Assembly: GCA_026389635.1 (NCBI GenBank)
Contig: JAPLHM010000342.1
Coordinates: 1 to 5,611, forward strand
DNA from: Chloroflexota bacterium
Lineage (GTDB): Bacteria; Chloroflexota; Dehalococcoidia; GIF9; UBA5629
DNA length: 5,611 nt
Reading direction: 5' to 3'
Part shown: one piece after another, positions 5,114-5,611 of the stretch
Numbering within the stretch: position 1 is the first letter of the stretch
Layout: the number at the start of each line of letters is the position of its first letter
Position numbers and translations under genes: made by a program
Notes under the pieces: model-generated
The model's database searches: none
The model's input: only the letters and a program-made list of their open reading frames with translations
Told to the model about the DNA's origin: nothing

Positions 5114-5611
5114 TCATCCTGTTATCGCGTAGTAAATGACCATGTAGTGCAGTACCGCGCCCGTGATTACCAGCAGGTGGAATATCTCGTGAAAGCCGAA
5201 GACGCCGGGGAAGGGGTTGGGCTTCTTGATAGCGTAAAACACCGCCCCCAGCGTATAGGCGATGCCGCCGCCCAGCAGCATCAATAACGAGTTCAAGGGC
5301 ATGGTCACCAACAACTGGTTCATAGGGATAATCAGCATCCAGCCCATGATGATGTAGATCACCGTGGTCAGCCAGCGTGGTCCATGTATATAAATAAGCT
5401 TGAAGACCAACCCGAGAATCACCAGCAGCCACTGCGCACCTATGATGCCCCAGCGCCACCAGCCGTCCATGTAGATATAACTTATGGGCGTATAAGTGCC
5501 CGCTATCATGAAGAAAATGGCGATATGGTCCAGCCTGCGCCACGGATTGCGCTCGTCCTCGTCCGCCTTCTGACCGTGGTAAGCCGCGCTGCAGGTAAAG
5601 ACAAAGATAGC
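5114..5611 (-). CDS. Hemolysin III / PAQR-family membrane protein (5' part beyond the window)
   Basis: 165 residues are visible. The frame is open to the right edge, and stops at TGA 5114-5116. The family marks are present in order: SAAYH (a conserved SxxxH, Ser8 and His12 of the visible part), RRLDHIAIFFMIAGTYTP at about 25-42 with the conserved Asp28, and HEIFH at 141-145 followed by His155. In the PAQR/hemolysin III superfamily these His and Asp residues bind a metal, probably zinc. Five or more hydrophobic helices are visible, so it is an integral membrane protein. The ATG at 5509 is internal to the motif and not the start; the N-terminal helix and true start lie outside. 'Hemolysin' is a historical name; a role in membrane-lipid homeostasis has been reported for E. 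coli YqfA/TrhA. The stop codon lies one base from the palindromic repeat, but the C-terminus looks of normal length. Confidence 0.93.
   Translation of the reverse strand, partial: AIFVFTCSAAYHGQKADEDERNPWRRLDHIAIFFMIAGTYTPISYIYMDGWWRWGIIGAQWLLVILGLVFKLIYIHGPRWLTTVIYIIMGWMLIIPMNQLLVTMPLNSLLMLLGGGIAYTLGAVFYAIKKPNPFPGVFGFHEIFHLLVITGAVLHYMVIYYAITG

Noticed and set aside
4974..5543. 189-codon minus-strand frame overlapping the hemolysin III gene
   Set aside because: The overlapping frame gives clear PAQR motifs (SxxxH, DHIAIF, HEIFH). This one runs through the palindromic repeat and has no family motifs.

Overview
This window looks like a piece of a bacterial chromosome, GC-rich by eye. The likeliest source is an uncultured Chloroflexota / Dehalococcoidia-type organism, with low to moderate confidence. 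That guess rests on the style of the surface proteins (FN3-like, Ig-like and FHA modules on short S/T/P linkers), on fatty-acyl-CoA genes scattered rather than grouped in one operon, and on two palindromic intergenic repeat families of a kind I associate with such genomes. Nothing in the window is a decisive taxonomic marker.

Layout. 1-756 (+) is the 3' part of a membrane protein with an Ig-like outer segment, one transmembrane helix and a C-terminal FHA domain. A perfect 12-bp GC hairpin (770-797) separates it from a convergent minus-strand pair. The first gene of that pair (2497-3213) is a crotonase-fold enzyme, probably a delta3,delta2-enoyl-CoA isomerase. The second, 17 nt downstream (829-2478), is a lipoprotein joining a catalytically dead HtrA-like protease fold, two FN3-like domains and a thioredoxin/TlpA-like domain. 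The start region of the isomerase gene, including its ribosome binding site, start codon and first codons, is exactly duplicated in tandem (50 bp x 2). This creates a 19-residue leader ORF that runs over the true start. Upstream on the same strand, 3355-3862 is a YhhN-family membrane protein gene broken by a one-base frameshift.

3863-4099 is a divergent intergenic region carrying a long imperfect inverted repeat (3928-4021). Then comes a complete 3-hydroxybutyryl/3-hydroxyacyl-CoA dehydrogenase (4100-4984, +). A second palindromic repeat of the 'TGTCATTGCGAG...' type (5006-5112) fills the gap to the convergent hemolysin III / PAQR-family membrane protein, which runs off the right edge (5114-5611, -).

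Functionally, the isomerase and the dehydrogenase both fit beta-oxidation or butyrate-type acyl-CoA metabolism, although they are on opposite strands. The lipoprotein and the FHA protein are cell-envelope proteins. I see no defence system, phage, CRISPR array or transposase. The most unusual items are the dead-protease/thioredoxin fusion lipoprotein and the duplicated translation-start module.
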